DNA from: Treponema sp.
GTDB lineage: Bacteria; Spirochaetota; Spirochaetia; Treponematales; Treponemataceae
Assembly (NCBI GenBank): GCA_022640795.1
Contig: JALCCK010000019.1
Span: 1-43,892, forward strand
Reading direction: 5' to 3'
Length of the DNA: 43,892 bases
The translations under genes were made by a program, and so were the position numbers. Positions 43,110-43,892 of this stretch are shown piece by piece. How positions within the stretch are numbered: the first letter of the stretch is position 1; every line of letters begins with the position of its first letter. Under the pieces are notes generated by a model. It was not told the DNA's origin and searched no databases. It worked only from the letters and a program-made list of their open reading frames with translations.

Positions 43110-43473
43110 CTCATAGGGAAATTCGCTTAAGCAGGAAAACTGCGCCCGAACGTATGTGAGGGACCCTCTATGTCAAGATAGACGCTATGATTTAAGCGTT
43201 GGGAAAAAGTGATATTCTGATCTGACGGGCTCAGGAAGCCGGCAGAAGTTTCTGCGACAATGCGGGAAAATGACAGAAATAATGTTGTGAACTCCGAAAG
43301 ATAGACTAACCAAAACCGACCGCCGTATAACAAAATGCGGACAGACGTCATACGTCTGAACCGCAGATAGGAGTACGGTGTTTTACGACTATACCAGGCC
43401 CAAGAAATAGGACAAAAAAGAAGTATAGAATAAGAAGTCCAGGCTGAATAAAATAAGAGCAGGGACAAAGAAA
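43110..43473. other. Non-coding, hairpin-rich stretch before IS3 orfA
   Basis: 364 bp with no forward gene. Short hairpins lie in series: 43167-43182, 43182-43199, 43228-43240, 43242-43255, and a strong compound one at 43337-43364 (GCGG, 7-bp CAGACGT/ACGTCTG stem with a CAT loop, CCGC). It looks like a structured RNA, possibly an element leader or a group II intron 5' part. The first bases TGCGCCCGAACG recall group II intron ends, but no reverse transcriptase is seen. Confidence 0.45.
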
Positions 43474-43804
43474 ATGGGACGAAAACGAGAAACAGGATCG
43501 AGCGATTTTAAGGCAAAGGCAGCACTTGAGGCACTAAGAGAAGAATCAACAGTACAGGAGCTTCCGGTAAAATACCAGGTGCATCCGAACCAGATACTGC
43601 AGTGGAAAAAGCAGGCTGCACAAAATATGAAGAAACTGTTTGAGCGGCCGAATAAAAACTCGGACGAGCTGAGGGAAGCAGAAGCAAAATACGACGAAGC
43701 AGCAAAGGAACTTGGACATAAAGACCTTGAAATAGCATTCCTAAAAAAAAGTACGTAAGCAGCTTTGCTGCGACCAGATATACGGCGCTTTATGTCAAGA
43801 AAGA
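43171..43804. repeat. Direct repeat TGTCAAGAwAGA
   Basis: TGTCAAGATAGA (43171-43182) and TGTCAAGAAAGA (43793-43804), 622 bp apart and in the same orientation, one on each side of the IS3 orfA. They could be ends of related elements. Confidence 0.4.
43474..43758 (+). CDS. IS3-family transposase OrfA
   Basis: A 94-aa OrfA: SSDFKAKAALEALREESTVQELPVKYQVHPNQILQWKKQA is the helix-turn-helix of the IS3 family, followed by a charged helical leucine-zipper region to the end. AGGGA is 8 nt before the ATG. Its tail crosses A8 (43743-43750), the usual -1 slip site for OrfAB synthesis. The -1 frame, however, gives only about 30 unrelated residues before a stop, so orfB is gone and transposition from this copy is not expected. 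Confidence 0.9.
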   Translation: MGRKRETGSSDFKAKAALEALREESTVQELPVKYQVHPNQILQWKKQAAQNMKKLFERPNKNSDELREAEAKYDEAAKELGHKDLEIAFLKKST

Positions 43805-43825
43805 TGACACCCCATGCTTATTTTA

Positions 43826-43892
43826 TCAGCTCACTTTTGCATAGACATCCGGCAGCTTGTTGAGGTAAACAACTTCCGGATTCTCCAGAGGA
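43826..43892 (-). CDS. 3' end of an unidentified minus-strand gene (truncated by window)
   Basis: The last 22 codons of a frame entering from the right edge: it ends in LENPEVVYLNKLPDVYAKVS and TGA at 43826-43828, 22 bp from the putative element end at 43793-43804. A transposase C-terminus is likely from position, but the family is not recognised. Confidence 0.35.
   Translation of the reverse strand, partial: PLENPEVVYLNKLPDVYAKVS

Larger units (their letters stand above)
43171..43892 (+). mobile_element. IS3-family remnant with probable second insertion at its right
   Basis: Contains IS3 orfA (43474-43758) with an A8 frameshift window but no recognisable orfB. Sequence after 43790 belongs to something else: a TGTCAAGAAAGATGAC border and, on the minus strand, the 3' end of another gene. 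A second element or deletion probably removed orfB. Left boundary is uncertain. Confidence 0.55.

Noticed and set aside
43127..43468. 113-aa minus-strand open frame over the non-coding stretch before IS3 orfA
   Set aside because: Hydrophobic and Ser/Arg-rich without motifs or a good ribosome-binding site; the hairpins in the region suggest an RNA instead.

Overview
The window reads as chromosomal DNA of a spirochaete, most likely a Treponema-like member of the Treponemataceae. Reasons: the order rpsP, KH protein, rimM, trmD, rplS, FliK-like, FlhB-C-like, small protein, yraN matches what I recall of treponemes; there is a Zn-finger protein of spirochaete type, secreted and barrel proteins of treponemal flavour, and moderate GC. 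This assignment is inference; no 16S gene is present.

Layout. 1-3.4 kb (+): 3' end of mutS2, argR behind two ARG boxes, pgi, and a bidirectional terminator. 3.4-4.3 kb (-): tatD. 4.37-4.49 kb (+): tRNA-Leu(TAA) with its own promoter and terminator. 4.5-9.75 kb (-): ribosome/tRNA-processing operon from rpsP down to yraN, a 56-aa gene and a Zn-finger protein. 9.8-14.8 kb (-): argH, a soluble class III adenylate cyclase and a polar amino-acid ABC transporter. 14.9-18.7 kb (-): ilvD, ilvB and a DtxR-type regulator.

18.9-30.6 kb is the metabolic centrepiece, a nearly complete maturation set for selenium-dependent molybdenum hydroxylases. On + lie mocA-like, selD, a cysteine-desulfurase-type enzyme, yedE, a TusA-domain YedF, a DUF3343 Se/S carrier-like protein, ridA, a ModE-type HTH protein, a moeA-like gene, moaC, moaA and a MOSC-MogA fusion. 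On -, converging, lie yqeB, yqeC and an XdhC protein with swapped domain order. No hydroxylase, selA, selB or tRNA-Sec is visible, so SelD looks like an orphan that feeds a labile selenium cofactor rather than selenocysteine.

30.8-36.8 kb (+) is a five-gene envelope/cAMP module: a secreted protein, an outer-membrane barrel whose signal-peptide region is out of frame at an A8 tract, a FecR-domain protein, a lipoprotein and a 912-aa CHASE2 adenylate cyclase. I rate this the best candidate for an undescribed system. 36.8-43.1 kb (+) is more AT-rich and looks acquired: an AraC regulator, a sugar ABC transporter lacking its ATPase, and an ADP-ribosylglycohydrolase-family enzyme with added beta domains. 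43.1-43.9 kb holds a hairpin-rich non-coding stretch, an IS3 orfA without its orfB, and the apparent edge of a second element.

Several first genes of transcripts (tatD, argH, selD, yqeB, the 30.8 kb operon, perhaps mocA) have a -10 hexamer 6-9 nt before the start codon and no Shine-Dalgarno sequence, so leaderless transcripts look common here.
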